64,000 nucleotides of DNA from Arabidopsis thaliana (GCF_000001735.4 NC_003076.8:9424001-9488000); one strand, 5' to 3'. Shown: positions 21,950 through 35,394, counted from the stretch's first letter. Notes: generated by a model from the sequence alone, not told the origin. Numbers and translations are program-made.

Positions 21950-24900
21950 ATGGGGTTTATCTCTAGGAATGTGTTTCCGGCATGCGAGAGTATGTGCATT
22001 TGCTGTCCTGCTCTCAGGTCGAGATCTCGTCAGCCTGTCAAGCGTTACAAGAAATTGCTCGGCGAGATCTTCCCTAAATCCCCTGTAAGTGTCTCCTTTT
22101 AGCTCATTCCTTAAAGTTTCCACTTTTAGCTTGTAATTTGTTATTATCTTTGCTTCTGAGTAACTATTTCACTGTAACAACTTAAAATGCCAACGTGAGA
22201 TTGATTTGTGAAGTTGAAAACATGCTTCGGTATATATTAAACTTATTTTCATGAATTTTCTGTAGGATGGTGGACCAAATGAGAGAAAGATTGTCAAATT
22301 GTGTGAGTATGCTGCAAAGAACCCAATCCGTATCCCTAAGGTATAGTTTTGGTTTTTGAATCTTACTAGTAGGTGAGGAGTAGTCTTGTGTGTGTAAGTT
22401 CAGCATATTGTGTTGTATGGCTGTTACAGATTGCTAAGTTTCTTGAAGAGAGGTGTTACAAGGACCTTCGATCTGAACAGATGAAGTTCATCAATATTGT
22501 CACTGAAGCTTACAACAAAATGCTTTGCCACTGCAAGGATCAGATGTAAGATTTATAATATCATAAATTAGCAATGCAAAATCATAGCAACATTATTGCA
22601 GTATTAATTTGATGATTCTTAACTTCTCACTAACATTTACATGTTCTCTTATTTAAGGGCTTATTTCGCTACAAGTTTGCTGAATGTGGTTACGGAACTA
22701 CTTGACAATTCAAAGCAGGACACACCGACCATTCTTGGATGCCAAACACTGACGAGGTTCATTTACAGCCAGGTAAAATGCATACCTAAGTTGGAGGCTT
22801 TGACTGATTTAACAATTAATAAAGTGCATGGCTTCTACACATATGCTAGTCCATGTTGAAAATGTGAAATCTCTCACTCTTCATCTGTTATGGACAGGTT
22901 GATGGAACTTATACACACAGCATTGAAAAATTTGCGCTCAAAGTTTGCTCATTGGCTCGTGAAGAAGGTGAGGAACATCAAAAACAGTGTCTGAGAGCAT
23001 CTGGCCTGCAATGCCTGTCAGCGATGGTACTAGAACTAGTTCTTTTAATCTTCCAAATTCAGTCAATCTTACTCCCAAAAGTTTCTGTCCGGTTTTAATT
23101 AGTGTTTCTTGTGTTTGCTTCTTCATCAGGTGTGGTATATGGGAGAGTTTTCACATATCTTCGCTACTGTTGATGAGATTGTACATGCCATTCTTGATAA
23201 TTACGAGGCAGACATGATTGTTCAGACAAATGAAGACAGAGAAGAGCAAAATTGTAACTGGGTAAATGAAGTGATTAGATGTGAAGGCCGAGGAACAACA
23301 ATTTGTAATAGCCCTAGCTACATGATTGTCCGACCGAGAACTGCAAGAAAAGATCCGACTCTATTGACTAAGTAACTGACCTAATCCTCTAATTGTTGCT
23401 GTGATTTCTTTTCTTTTTTTCTATTGTCAGCCCCCTCATTCTCAGTTTTCTTAATTGTTTATTGTTTTAGAGAAGAGACTGAGATGCCCAAAGTTTGGGC
23501 ACAGATTTGTCTCCAGAGAATGGTTGACCTGGCTAAAGAAAGCACAACTCTGCGGCAAATCTTGGATCCTATGTTCAGCTATTTTAATTCTAGACGCCAA
23601 TGGACTCCCCCAAATGGCCTGGCCATGATAGTTCTGTCTGATGCAGTATACTTGATGGAAACCTCTGGTATGTCTTGTCTTTTTTGTTAGAGTATTGCTT
23701 TTTGTCTGTACGTTTACTCATAGTTATGTTTCTTTATATATTAGGGAGTCAGCAGTTGGTGTTGTCGACTGTTGTACGCCATCTGGACAATAAGCATGTT
23801 GCCAATGACCCTGAGCTCAAGGCTTATATCATACAAGTTGCTGGTTGTCTAGCAAAGCTGATCAGGACCAGCTCGTATCTTAGGGACATAAGTTTTGTTA
23901 ATGACTTGTGTCGCCACCTGAGGAAAAGCTTTCAGGCGACAGCTAGATCAATTGGAGATGAGGAACTCAACTTGAACGTGATGATTCAAAACTCTATTGA
24001 AGATTGTCTGCGGGAGATAGCCAAAGGAATTGTTAATACACAGCCCCTGTTCGATATGATGGCTGTTTCAGTCGAGGGTCTTCCTTCTTCAGGAATTGTT
24101 TCACGCGCAGCCGTTGGATCACTGTTGATACTTGCACATGCAATGTCTTCAGCATTATCGCCATCTATGCGTTCACAACAGGTGAACTAAAGTTTGTTTG
24201 GTCTCTTCTGAGTGTTTAGCATTATCTATAAAGTTTATTTAATTCTTCTTAATTTTCGTACAGGTCTTCCCTGACACACTTCTTGATGCACTTCTAAAAG
24301 CAATGCTGCATCCAAATGTGGAAACCCGTGTAGGAGCGCATGAAATATTCTCTGTAATTCTCTTGCAAAGTTCTGGTCAATCTCAGGCTGGACTTGCATC
24401 AGTGAGAGCTTCTGGCTATCTTAATGAATCAAGAAACTGGAGGAGTGATACAACCTCTGCGTTCACATCTGTCACTGCTCGTTTAGACAAGCTCAGGAAG
24501 GAGAAGGATGGCGTCAAGATTGAGAAGAATGGTTACAATAATACTCACGAGGATCTTAAGAACTACAAATCGTCCCCAAAGTTTCACAAGTTGAATTCCA
24601 TAATTGATAGGACTGCTGGGTTTATCAATCTAGCTGATATGGTAACATTTTTCCTTGCTTACAATTGGATGTTGTGTGCTAAAGGACCATCATATGTTTA
24701 TGCAATTGTCTGATACTGTTTGGTGATGCAGTTACCATCGATGATGAAGTTTACGGAAGATCAAATCGGGCAACTGTTATCTGCATTTTGGATACAATCA
24801 GCACTTCCTGATATCTTACCTTCAAACATTGAAGCTATTGCTCATTCTTTTAGCTTGGTGCTTCTGTCCTTGCGACTAAAGGTCAACATAAAAGTTTCTC

Positions 24901-26584
24901 CTCTTTTCTGGCTCTCTTAATATTTCTCTTTCATAGAGGAAGTTTTCACTTTCATGACGCTATACTTAAAGCTTCTCATGATTATTTTAATTACAGAATC
25001 CTGATGACGGGCTTGTTGTTCGAGCCTTCCAGCTTCTCTTCTCATTGAGGACTCTTTCGTTGGACCTTAATAACGGTACTGATTGATGAAACTCTCTTAA
25101 ACTGATCAAAGTTTAAGAAATCGCTTATGTGCAGTCAAACTTTCTCTTTTTCAGGCACATTACCCTCAGTTTGCAAGCGGTTGATCCTTGCTTTATCCAC
25201 AAGTATGCTGATGTTCGCTGCCAAAATATATCAGATTCCTCATATTTGTGAAATGTTGAAGGCCCAACTTCCTGGTGATGTGAGTTCCCAATGTGTTGTT
25301 TCAGTTATTACTTTTATTTTATCCATGGAGATTGTGTATCACTTGATTATATACTCAAAATTTTCAGGTGGATCCTTATCTTTTCATTGGAGATGACTTA
25401 CAACTTCACGTAAGACCACAGGCAAATATGAAAGATTTTGGGTCCTCAAGCGATAGCCAGATGGCTACTTCAATGCTGTTTGAGATGCGAAGCAAAGTAG
25501 AACTGTCCAACACTATTATAACCGATATTGTCGCAAAAAATCTACCTAAACTTTCGAAGGTAAATCTTATATTTTCTGTTTCTTAGTGAACAATACCTTT
25601 TAAGCCCCAATGTTCGATTCTCTTGTACTGATTTGATTTTATGTACTCTCTTGTTAAGCTCGAGGAAGCTGATGTGAAGATGCAAATCTTGGAGCAATTT
25701 ACACCTGATGATGCTTTTATGTTTGGATCAAGGCCAAACATTGAACCTCAACCAAACCAAAGTATCTCTAAGGAATCGCTGTCCTTCGATGAGGTAAACT
25801 ATTCTCTGAAGTTCCATATTCCATTGGGATTTTGATAATATTCAGAACTGTTAACACTTATGTTTCTTTATTACAGGACATACCTGCCGGTTCAATGGTT
25901 GAGGACGAAGTGACGAGTGAACTCTCTGTGCGTTTCCCCCCAAGAGGATCTCCCTCACCATCTATTCCTCAAGTTATCAGCATTGGACAGCTCATGGAAT
26001 CTGTAAGCATAGACCACATTCGACATAAAGAAGAAACTGGCTGATATATATATTTGTGTCTTCTTATAATTGGTTTGTGATATGTTATCTAGGCGCTTGA
26101 GGTCGCTGGTCAAGTGGTTGGGTCATCTGTCTCTACTTCTCCGCTTCCTTATGACACAATGACTAACCGCTGTGAAACCTTTGGGACTGGTACTAGAGAG
26201 AAGCTCTCAAGGTGGTTGGCCACTGAGAACCGTCAGATGAATGGGCTCTATGGAAATTCACTTGAGGAATCATCTGCACTTGAGAAGGTACGTAACAGCT
26301 GAGTTGGTAAACACATTAGAACTACAAACTGTTAAAATCTGCTATGGTCCTTAGTAATAGTGAGAAAGATCATAACTTTGTGATACCAAATGGGCTGGTT
26401 AAGAGAAAGGTAGAAACTTTATCATACGAGGCTTACACGTTGAGACACGTTGTTACAGGTAGTAGAAGATGGGAACATCTATGGGAGAGAATCTGGAATG
26501 TTGCAGGATTCATGGTCCATGATGAGACTACCTCCAGCTAGTCCCTTTGACAATTTCCTCAAAGCAGCAGGAGCTGGAAGATGA
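21950..26584 (+). CDS. EFR3-like armadillo-type protein, 983 aa
   Basis: Seventeen exons: 21950-22084, 22266-22340, 22430-22545, 22658-22772, 22898-23026, 23130-23371, 23471-23667, 23745-24181, 24264-24641, 24732-24881, 24997-25075, 25155-25279, 25368-25559, 25659-25793, 25877-26002, 26093-26287 and 26459-26584. They join to 2952 nt in one frame. The N-terminus M-G-F-I-S-R has cysteines at 12, 16, 18 and 19, then R-Q-P-V-K-R-Y-K-K-L-L. This is the conserved lipid-anchored start of plant EFR3 homologues. The remainder is helical-repeat sequence. In yeast and animals EFR3 anchors the PI 4-kinase complex at the plasma membrane, and plant members are linked to the same complex and to membrane traffic. 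I recall At5g26850. Confidence 0.88.
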
Positions 26585-27047
26585 TTCAACTAACTTGATC
26601 ATATCAATCTCTGTAGAAAGTGTGTAATCTTGTTGTTCTTATTGGATTTGTAGAGAACTAACTTATCTAGGGCCAATCACGATGCTTCTCGTAGTAATCT
26701 AGAATCAGTAGTAAGTAATGCTTGTTTCGTTAGGACAAGAATCTCTGTTAGTGTTGTCGTTATAATCAGTAGAGAACCAATGCTATCTAGATTTGTATCA
26801 AATTCTCTTCATTACCTTTAAACGCATCATCAAAACAAAATCGAAGATAAAGTTCACAACTTTAAAGGCCACATCTTTTACTAATGGCGGTGAAGCAAAC
26901 GGCTTTAGTTGGCCGGACCGGTTTGGTTTTCTGATAACCGGAAAATTCAATGAACCGACTCCAAAACGACGTCGTGTTATTGTGAAGGCAAAATGGTGTT
27001 GTTCTCTCTGCTGCCTTTAAAATTGGGGTTTTGCTTCGTCGGGGTTT
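26585..27047. other. Spacer and Lon1 promoter
   Basis: 3' region of the EFR3-like gene followed by the Lon1 promoter. An AAAACGACGTCGT copy lies at 26963-26975, identical to the one before the mS41-like gene. No other coding sequence is seen. Confidence 0.55.
26963..26975. promoter_or_regulatory. AAAACGACGTCGT motif before Lon1
   Basis: Same 13-mer as at 1129-1141, here 85 bp before the upstream in-frame ATG of Lon1. Both genes encode mitochondrial proteins, so a shared regulatory role is plausible but inferred. Confidence 0.5.
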
Positions 27048-27182
27048 ATGAAGGGCTTTGATACTAATCTTCGTCTACAGGCTTCTTCTCCAGAATTCTC
27101 CAATGGTTTCTTGCCTAAAAGGCAAAACTTTATAAAACTCAATCGCAGAAATTGTTACCCCAGATCTTCTTTCTCTCCCACC

Positions 27183-30100
27183 ATGTTAAAGCTCTTCACT
27201 TCCTCCGCCTCTCGAGTCCACCATTTGACTCCGGTAAGTAGGGTCGTCGGGTCTTCTCCAGTGGAGTCTCCATTGTTCAAAGCGTTGAGTCAAATCACTG
27301 GGTGGAATCGGCGATCTACTTCGTTGGGTCATCGTGCTTTCTTCTGCTCTGAGCCTACCAATGGAGAGGCGGCGGCTGAAGCTGAAACTAAGGCGGTGGA
27401 GTCCGATTCTGAAGTGTCTGACTCCAAATCTTCGTCTGCGATTGTGCCCACTAACCCTAGGCCTGAAGATTGTTTAACGGTTTGTGTAACTATGGCTTTT
27501 TGTTCCTTTCTCTGTGGAAGATTTGTTAGTGCATTTGTATATGCGTTATTGGATCGTTGGCAATCTAATTGTATAGGAAAATTTCAATTCTTGTTGGAAT
27601 TATTACAAAGTTGTAAACTTTGGTAATAACTGAGTGGATGATGCTTATGAGGTGCTTTACATCTTTGTTGTTCTATTAGTGGAGAAAGTTGAAGCTTCTG
27701 ATATTGTATGTTGTTCTATGGTGTTTGCTTAGAGCATTTTTGAATCTGTATTTAGTGGTTTGTTGTTAACAGTCAAGCAAAGACTAATTGGATTTTGTGA
27801 ACATTTTACATTTGATCATTTTCATTTTAGCGGAGTTATGTTTCTCCTGATGGAGTTTTCCGTTGTTTAATTGCAGGTTCTAGCATTGCCGGTGCCACAT
27901 AGGCCGCTTTTTCCTGGTTTTTACATGCCAATCTATGTCAAGGTATGTCAATTCATCATTTTCTGGCCTTTAAACACTCTCCAAAACTTGGCCTTGTTTG
28001 GTTCTCAAAATCTCATTCGATTCTCTTTAAATGGAGCTGAATCTAGCCTTAGAACTAGTACCGATATCTTCTTATTTTGTTCTCAGTAGAGCATGGATCA
28101 TTGATTACCTAGTTTACAATCAAAAGTGAAGAGAACTTACATATCAGCTGACACCTTCTTTGAAATATCTGCTGTTTGGGTTTCGACATATAGATCAATT
28201 TTAGCCGCATTTGATGCAATTTTTTTGATAATTTACCCCATTGTTTATTAATTGTAATCTTCCCCGCCTGGGACAAAATAGCTAAAAACTATTTCCGTTA
28301 AACCACAGCGATGACACGATCTTTATAGTTTGGGAGATGTCAGGTTTTGCTTCTCTGACCAGCATGTGCGTTTTCTGGTGTGCAGGATCCTAAAGTACTC
28401 GCAGCCTTACAAGAGAGCAGAAGACGACAAGCTCCATATGCAGGAGCTTTCCTTCTGAAGGATGACCCATCAGCTGATTCATCTTCAAGCACTGACGCAG
28501 AAAAAAACATAAATGAGCTGAAAGGGAAAGAGTTGCTTAACCGGCTTCACGAAGTTGGCACACTTGCTCAGGTATTGTGTTGCTGCATTTGTTCAAATTA
28601 AAAAGCATGACTAGCATTACGATTTCCTTATTGATTTTCCAGATTTCAAGTATCCAAGGAGACCAAGTTATCCTTGTTGGTCACAGGCGACTTCGCATAA
28701 AAGAGATGGTAAGTCGGTATAACAGCGTTCGTACTTTGTAGAATTTTCAACCATGAAAGTTCCAAATCCTCGAAAGTACATCTTCACATCTGTTCTTTGG
28801 TTGATCAAGACACTTTTGGTTTAAGGGAGAAATTTTTCCTTTATACAGGTGAGCGAAGAACCACTTACCGTCAAAGTCGATCATCTTAAGGTACATTTTT
28901 CTGCTTTTAGGCTTTTCCTCTTATAATATGAGACTACTTTGATTTTGCTTTTTCTATTTGAAACTCTGAAGTCAGGAACCTTTTCTTACTCTCTGTGCAG
29001 GATAATCCGTTTGACATGGACGATGATGTCGTCAAGGCAACATCTTTTGAAGTTATTTCAACTCTTAGGGATGTACTGAAGACAAGTTCACTATGGAGAG
29101 ATCACGTTCAGACATATACCCAGGCATGTTCTTGTCATAATTTCACCTGTTCTGGTAAAAAGGTCTCAGGGTACAAGTGTCTTAGTAGATGTCTTTCAAC
29201 TTGTGTAGCATATAGGTGATTTCACTTATCCACGACTAGCTGATTTTGGAGCGGCGATATGTGGCGCAAATAGGCATCAAGCTCAAGAAGTTCTTGAAGA
29301 ACTGGATGTAAGGAGCTTCATTATTGTTGTAATTGTATGATTCTTGGTCAATCTCTCATCTCTGTTTTTATTGACCCAGGTTCACAAACGTCTGCGGTTG
29401 ACGCTGGAATTGATGAAAAAAGAAATGGAAATTAGCAAGATACAGGTACTTCATTCCCTTATTCTTGTGTCTTTCCCACTAAGGGACTACTTATCCGGTA
29501 ACTGTTTGAATGGGATAAGATTCTTATCTTCTGAGCCTTTTATAGGAAACCATAGCAAAAGCAATTGAAGAAAAAATTAGCGGTGAGCAACGTCGTTACT
29601 TGCTAAATGAGCAGCTCAAGGCTATAAAGAAGGTATTACTCAGCCCGCTTCACAAAATATGCTTGCTATTTTCATCCACATACCATGTCTGTGTAATATA
29701 TATACATATTTGGTTTGATTCATTTAAGTCATCCAATGCAGGAGCTTGGTGTGGAGACAGATGACAAATCTGCACTTTCTGGTCAGTACGAACTTAAAGT
29801 CTTAAACTATCTTCAATTACATGTAGTCAGTTTATATCCTAGTTAGAAATTTAGAATTTCACTGCCTCATGGATCACAATGCATTCATGAGACGTCAGTG
29901 TCTTTGGTATGAGTTTGGAGAGCCGTGCACTGTTAATTGTATGACAACCACAACTTATAGTCTGTTCTTTACTGCAGCAAAGTTTAAGGAAAGGATTGAG
30001 CCTAACAAGGAAAAAATTCCAGCGCATGTATTACAAGTCATAGAAGAAGAGCTTACAAAGCTGCAGCTGTTAGAGGCGAGTTCAAGCGAGTTTAACGTGA

Positions 30101-32631
30101 CGCGTAACTACCTTGATTGGTTGACCATATTGCCTTGGGGAAATTACAGGTTTTTTACTTTTCATATATCTTTTTTTTTTTTTCTGTTTAAGTAAAGCAG
30201 TAAGTCTTTTGGTATGAGAGACTGATATAGAGACGGATGAGCTCTCATCTCATGGCACCATTTGTTTTTGTGTTCACTGATTTGAGGAATCTATTTTGTT
30301 AAATTTGCAGTAATGAAAACTTTGATGTTGCACGGGCGCAAACAATTCTTGACGAGGATCACTATGGCTTATCTGACGTAAAGGAAAGAATACTGGAATT
30401 TATTGCAGTGGGAAGACTTAGAGGCACTTCACAAGGTTTGATACTTATCCAGTAATTGTGATTTGATCTTGTTGAAAAAAACTTGTCCCCTTAAATTTGA
30501 GTAAATGTGTCCCCAGGGAAAATCATCTGCCTCTCCGGCCCTCCTGGAGTAGGCAAAACTAGTATTGGGCGGTCTATTGCACGTGCTCTTAATCGCAAAT
30601 TTTTCCGGTTCTCTGTTGGAGGGTTAGCAGATGTCGCTGAGATCAAGGTATAATACCTTTGTTTTGGTATACTTGCAAATATTAGTCAAACATTTGTGAC
30701 TGAATTCTTTCCTAGAAACAAAAAACCATTCTTGTAATTACATGTTTAGGGGCATCGTCGGACATATGTTGGCGCCATGCCAGGAAAGATGGTGCAATGT
30801 CTAAAGAGTGTGGGGACAGCAAATCCTCTTGTTCTAATCGATGAGATTGATAAGGTAATATATTTTTTGTTTTGATATTTGTCATCATATGGTAGCTTCT
30901 TTTATTCATCAGTACAATACTGTTTCAATCTCTAGTTACCAAAGACAAATTTCTCTGCAATAAATTGCTATATTGTTCCTTTGCAGCTGGGGAGAGGCCA
31001 TGCTGGTGACCCGGCCAGTGCTTTGTTGGAGCTTCTGGATCCAGAGCAAAACGCAAATTTTCTGGACCACTATCTCGACGTTACTATAGATCTATCAAAG
31101 GTAATTAAATGTGGTCAAGGACCAAATTTTGTATTTCTTTTCTTCATGATGTTCTGTCCACCAATAGATGGATATGAATACCATTTTGTTTCATGTGATA
31201 CTAGGCCGATTGAATTTAATTGCTGATCCATTTCCCTACAGGTTTTATTTGTGTGCACAGCAAATGTGATAGACATGATTCCAAATCCTTTGCTAGACAG
31301 AATGGAGGTGATTTCTATTGCTGGGTATATCACTGATGAAAAAGTTCATATCGCAAGAGACTATTTGGAAAAAACTGCACGTGGAGATTGTGGTGTCAAG
31401 CCTGAACAGGTCTCACTTTCATCCTATTCTCCAATTGTCTCTTCTTTTAACTCTCGGTAAATTAAAATGAGTGAGTGATTATCAATGAATCACATACTTC
31501 TAAGATTTCGTCAATTTGTTCGTACTATGCAGGTTGAGGTGAGTGATGCAGCGCTTCTTTCCTTGATAGAAAATTACTGCAGAGAAGCAGGTGTTAGGAA
31601 TCTCCAGAAACAGATCGAGAAGATTTACCGTAAGGTAAGTTTTGCTACAAGACTCCGAATTGATTCCTCAAGCCCTCAATGTCGAACACCATTTACTTTT
31701 CTGTTGTAGATTGCACTTAAATTAGTGCGTGAAGGAGCAGTCCCCGAAGAGCCTGCAGTTGCAAGTGATCCTGAAGAAGCTGAAATCGTGGCTGATGTTG
31801 GCGAATCCATAGAGAATCATACTGTCGAAGAAAACACTGTGTCCTCTGCTGAAGAACCAAAGGAAGAGGCCCAAACCGAGAAGATAGCTATTGAAACGGT
31901 TATGATTGATGAGTCAAACCTTGCGGATTATGTAGGAAAACCGGTATTCCATGCAGAGAAGCTCTATGAGCAGACACCGGTAGGTGTTGTGATGGGTCTA
32001 GCTTGGACATCAATGGGTGGTTCAACATTGTACATAGAGACGACTGTTGTGGAGGAAGGGGAAGGTAAAGGTGGCCTGAATATAACGGGTCAGCTCGGTG
32101 ATGTGATGAAAGAAAGTGCACAAATTGCTCACACAGTCGCCAGAAAGATCATGCTAGAGAAAGAACCAGAGAATCAGTTCTTTGCAAACTCCAAGCTTCA
32201 TCTCCATGTTCCTGCAGGAGCCACTCCCAAGGATGGTCCAAGTGCAGGCTGCACCATGATCACATCTTTACTATCACTTGCCACGAAGAAACCCGTTAGG
32301 AAGGACCTTGCAATGACTGGAGAAGTCACACTAACCGGAAGAATTCTTCCTATTGGTGGGGTAAGTAACTCCGGACTTCTCTCACTCTATTCTATTAGAG
32401 CCTCTCTTTTTTTTTCCTTTTTTGACAATGTACACAAAAATGTTACAGGTGAAAGAGAAAACTATAGCGGCGAGGCGGAGTCAGATTAAAACAATAATAT
32501 TTCCAGAGGCAAACCGGAGAGACTTTGATGAGCTGGCAGAGAATGTGAAAGAAGGGCTTAATGTTCACTTCGTGGATGACTATGGAAAGATCTTCGAGCT
32601 TGCCTTTGGCTATGACAAACAAGAAGACTGA
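27183..32631 (+). CDS. LON1: Lon protease 1 (mitochondrial), 940 aa
   Basis: Nineteen exons: 27183-27479, 27877-27942, 28386-28571, 28643-28708, 28849-28890, 29001-29123, 29209-29307, 29380-29445, 29546-29632, 29742-29781, 29978-30149, 30311-30435, 30517-30647, 30750-30854, 30987-31100, 31242-31409, 31533-31634, 31710-32360 and 32449-32631. The joined length is 2823 nt. Domains: N-terminal substrate domain, AAA+ module with Walker A G-P-P-G-V-G-K-T (464-471) and Walker B D531-E532, and protease domain with P-K-D-G-P-S841-A-G and the dyad lysine K884. It degrades damaged matrix proteins and acts as a chaperone. The intron after 29123 has a GC donor (CAG|GCATGT). An in-frame ATG at 27048 would add 45 residues, in line with reports that alternative starts give dual organelle targeting. 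I recall At5g26860. Confidence 0.96.
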
Positions 32632-33081
32632 GAACACACATAAGCCACGTTGACCTTTTGTCATCTGTTGTTGTCTCCATTTAAACAACACTACCATTCT
32701 TGATTCTCTTTGATCTTTTTCTTCCTTCAAGAAGAAAGTTATTCTGTAACTTTTTTTTTATGATTAGGGTAATTTATTGGTGGTTGGATTTTATTATTTT
32801 GGTATATAACCAAAGCCAAATATCATAATAAGACATCAGAACAAAGTAAAAAAAACAAAGTTGTTTCTCATTTTGTGCTTGTAATTTCATCAACATATTC
32901 GCGTATTACTTTCACTGTTGCTATGTGTTCGATCACACTTCATAACAGACTAGTAACTTGTTGGCATAATTTTCTGTTTTATATTCCTTTCTACTGGATT
33001 AGATGATGGGTAATTTGACTATTAAACTATGTAATGAAATGTATATATATTCTTAGTTCGTACTCAGACAAAAATAGGATT
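32632..33081. other. Spacer between Lon1 and the MADS relic
   Basis: 3' untranslated sequence of Lon1, then AT-rich DNA. No gene is seen. Confidence 0.5.
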
Positions 33082-33850
33082 GAGAAGATAGCATTCATAC
33101 TTAGGAAAAACATACAATTCAACACAAACTCTTCATCAGACAATTAACCTCATATAATCTGATATCTGAAGTAGAAACAGAGGCACGGACTTGATAGAAG
33201 CTACAGTTGTCATGGTTATAGAGAAAGACTGAAAATTTGCTCTGATGTTGACTCAATGGTGACGTCGATAGGTCTTGCTCTGTGTTTGACACACCGATAT
33301 TCACCAATGGTTCTGTCCATTGTTGATGACGGGGATCTGACCTAACTCGGTCTGGTTTTTCTCGGGTTGTAGTAACAGAAGCTTATCTTGTAGTACCCGT
33401 AGACCACTTTCTAATGAATCCTTCATCTCTAAGACTTTCTCCGAGAGCTTACTGTTGTCGAGGATCTTCTTACGTAGAAACAGAGAAAGGTTGGTTCTTT
33501 TCTTGCGTCGCTCTCTCTCGTGTAGTTTGCTAAACCTCTCTGCCATGTCTCGAACCTTGGATTGATCCTCCGGCCATGTCTTGATGAGTTCTCCGTCACG
33601 ACTATAAAGTATGACACAGACTTCGATATCGCACAGAGTTGAAAGCTCGAGGGCTTTCTTAAACATTGTATCTTCTCTCATAGACAAGTTTGGTTTCTTC
33701 TCACAGAAAATTTGGTTTTCTTCTTGACATCGAAGAATCTATTGTGATGTTTTGTTTACACAGAGATAGGAAAAAAATTAAGCTTTTAGCTTGTTCTCAA
33801 AGAGAAAATAAACTCTGAAGGAGAGAATTGGGATACAGATACAATAGGGT
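33082..33850 (-). pseudogene. Broken type I MADS gene, relative of the AGL93-type gene at 59251
   Basis: Similarity to the gene at 59251-60120 runs from the 3' untranslated region (GATAGCATTCATACTT) through the coding part into the 5' leader. The start codon equivalent is ATA (rc around 33738). The N-terminal half of the MADS-like region has lost several bases plus one of two internal repeats. The best remaining frame starts at a Met in M-R-E-D-T-M-F-K-K. A deletion after N-Q-T-E-L-G-Q shifts the frame to an early stop, after which V-S-N-T-E-Q-D-L-S-T continues in another frame. A shortened MADS-like protein of about 125 aa could still be made. The name AGL26 has been used in this neighbourhood, but I cannot tie it firmly to this copy. 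Confidence 0.75.
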
Positions 33851-33949
33851 TTAGGGTAGTGACTCCTTCAAGATGAATATGAATGCTTACCAACCACCAA
33901 TGGCTATGCCTCTACGTCTCCGTCTTCCTTTTTGCAACCATCCAATGTA

Positions 33950-35190
33950 TCAAGCAAAGATATCCTCTGTCAACAATGGTTCTTCACCATTCACACAGCC
34001 TTGAGGTGCACACTCGATTTGCTCATAGTTAAGTTGTCTGGACGCTTCATACAGAGCAATCCCTACACTCACCGAAAGATTCAGACATCTCACATACGTT
34101 TCTACCATGGGAATACGTAGGGTCCCCCCTCCATATGGTTCGTGATTGCAGTCTGACAGCGCTTCAGGAGGTAGACCGCTTGTCTCTGACCCGAACAAGA
34201 GGTAATCGCCTGATCGGTAAGAAAAATCCTGCATCAAGTTGTAACCATTGTTTTCAGCTACCCAATTGCTAGTGATTGTTGCTATTTCTGGTTGGTAAAC
34301 AATAAACTAGAGGTGGAAGGACAAGCAAGCAACTTACTGAATGTATCCTTGTTCCTCTTTTTGTAAAAGCTATCATTCGTTTTTCTCCCTCCTAAACCAA
34401 AGAGAAATATCAGACACCACACACACATAGGGACTTTAGCTACTCAAGGACAAGTGGTAAACCTGAAGCCTGAAATATTCTTGAAACTCAGCCCATGAGC
34501 TATGCGCTTTGACAACCACAAAGCTATGCTTTAAGTTAAGAAGAAGAAGAGCTAATGACAGCGACTAAACCTTAACACAAAAACAGTGGGGTAAACTCTC
34601 ATTTCTCAATTCCTATGTAGTAGACAAATTAGGTAGGATACGGCCAATAATCCAAACCAGCTCGCTTAACTCTGGCGTCATCCACTTGAAAACCTAATGG
34701 CTGAAGCAGGAACAAATGACAGATTAAGTCATCAACACTGGAAATAATGAACAAGTCGTGTTTGGTTACTTTACCCCGACTAAATGCAGACCAACAGCTG
34801 AGGCAGCACATGTTCTTGCAATGCAACCTGTATTCCCAGGAATCTGTCAAGGAGAGTATAAGTTGTTTAGATCCATCAACATGTACTAAGAAGACCAAAG
34901 GTAGCAGTGAGAGTGCAAACCTGAGGAGAGACCAAAACTACATGAAGCAGCTTACTCCTCGCATCTTCCTTGACTCCTTCTCCGGCCCCTCGCGGCAGGG
35001 GATTTTTCTTATCTGACTCGCCTATACCAACTCCTCGGAGAGCATGAGACTGAATCTTGGAGGAAAACGAGTTGATGGAGAGAGATAGCTTGCCCTTGAG
35101 ATGAGTTAAGCTAAGAGAGGGAAATAGACGGCCACTTGACCGCAGATGAAACGTCCTTGAAGCTATGACGCTCCGACAGCAACTCTCCAT
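33950..35190 (-). CDS. SpoU-family (TrmL-like) tRNA 2'-O-methyltransferase, 263 aa
   Basis: Six exons on the minus strand: 35190-34921, 34843-34775, 34700-34642, 34523-34463, 34391-34338 and 34228-33950, joining to 792 nt. After a basic N-terminal extension of about 85 residues (likely organelle targeting) come the SPOUT motifs. Motif 1 is I-P-G-N-T-G-C-I-A-R-T-C. P-L-G-F-Q-V-D-D-A-R-V-K-R-A-G-L-D-Y-W follows. Motif 2 is L-F-G-S-E-T-S-G-L-P and motif 3 is I-P-M-V-E-T-Y-V-R-C-L-N-L-S-V. The P-L-G-F and R-A-G-L-D-Y signatures match bacterial TrmL, which methylates the wobble base of tRNA-Leu. SAM binds in the trefoil knot. I recall At5g26880, sometimes mislabelled as a MADS gene because of its neighbour. 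Confidence 0.9.
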
Positions 35191-35225
35191 TCCCTCGCCT
35201 CCCTTCTCCGCCGCCCGCAGATTCC

Positions 35226-35275
35226 ACGACGTCAAATAAGATATTAATCAATTGGGCCGGATACTTTTAGGCCCA
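35226..35275 (-). promoter_or_regulatory. Site II pair upstream of the TrmL-like gene
   Basis: TGGGCC at 35253-35258 and GGCCCA at 35270-35275, with ACGACGTC at 35226-35233 close to the coding start. Site II elements are typical of plant translation and organelle genes. Confidence 0.6.
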
Positions 35276-35394
35276 TTCAATACTATATCTAATCGCTAAA
35301 GATGAATTGGGTTAAGGGTACTACTTCAACTTAAGTAGTGAAAGTTGACATGTTAAATTCGATTTCCATATTTTACATTTTGAAGAAAACATAC

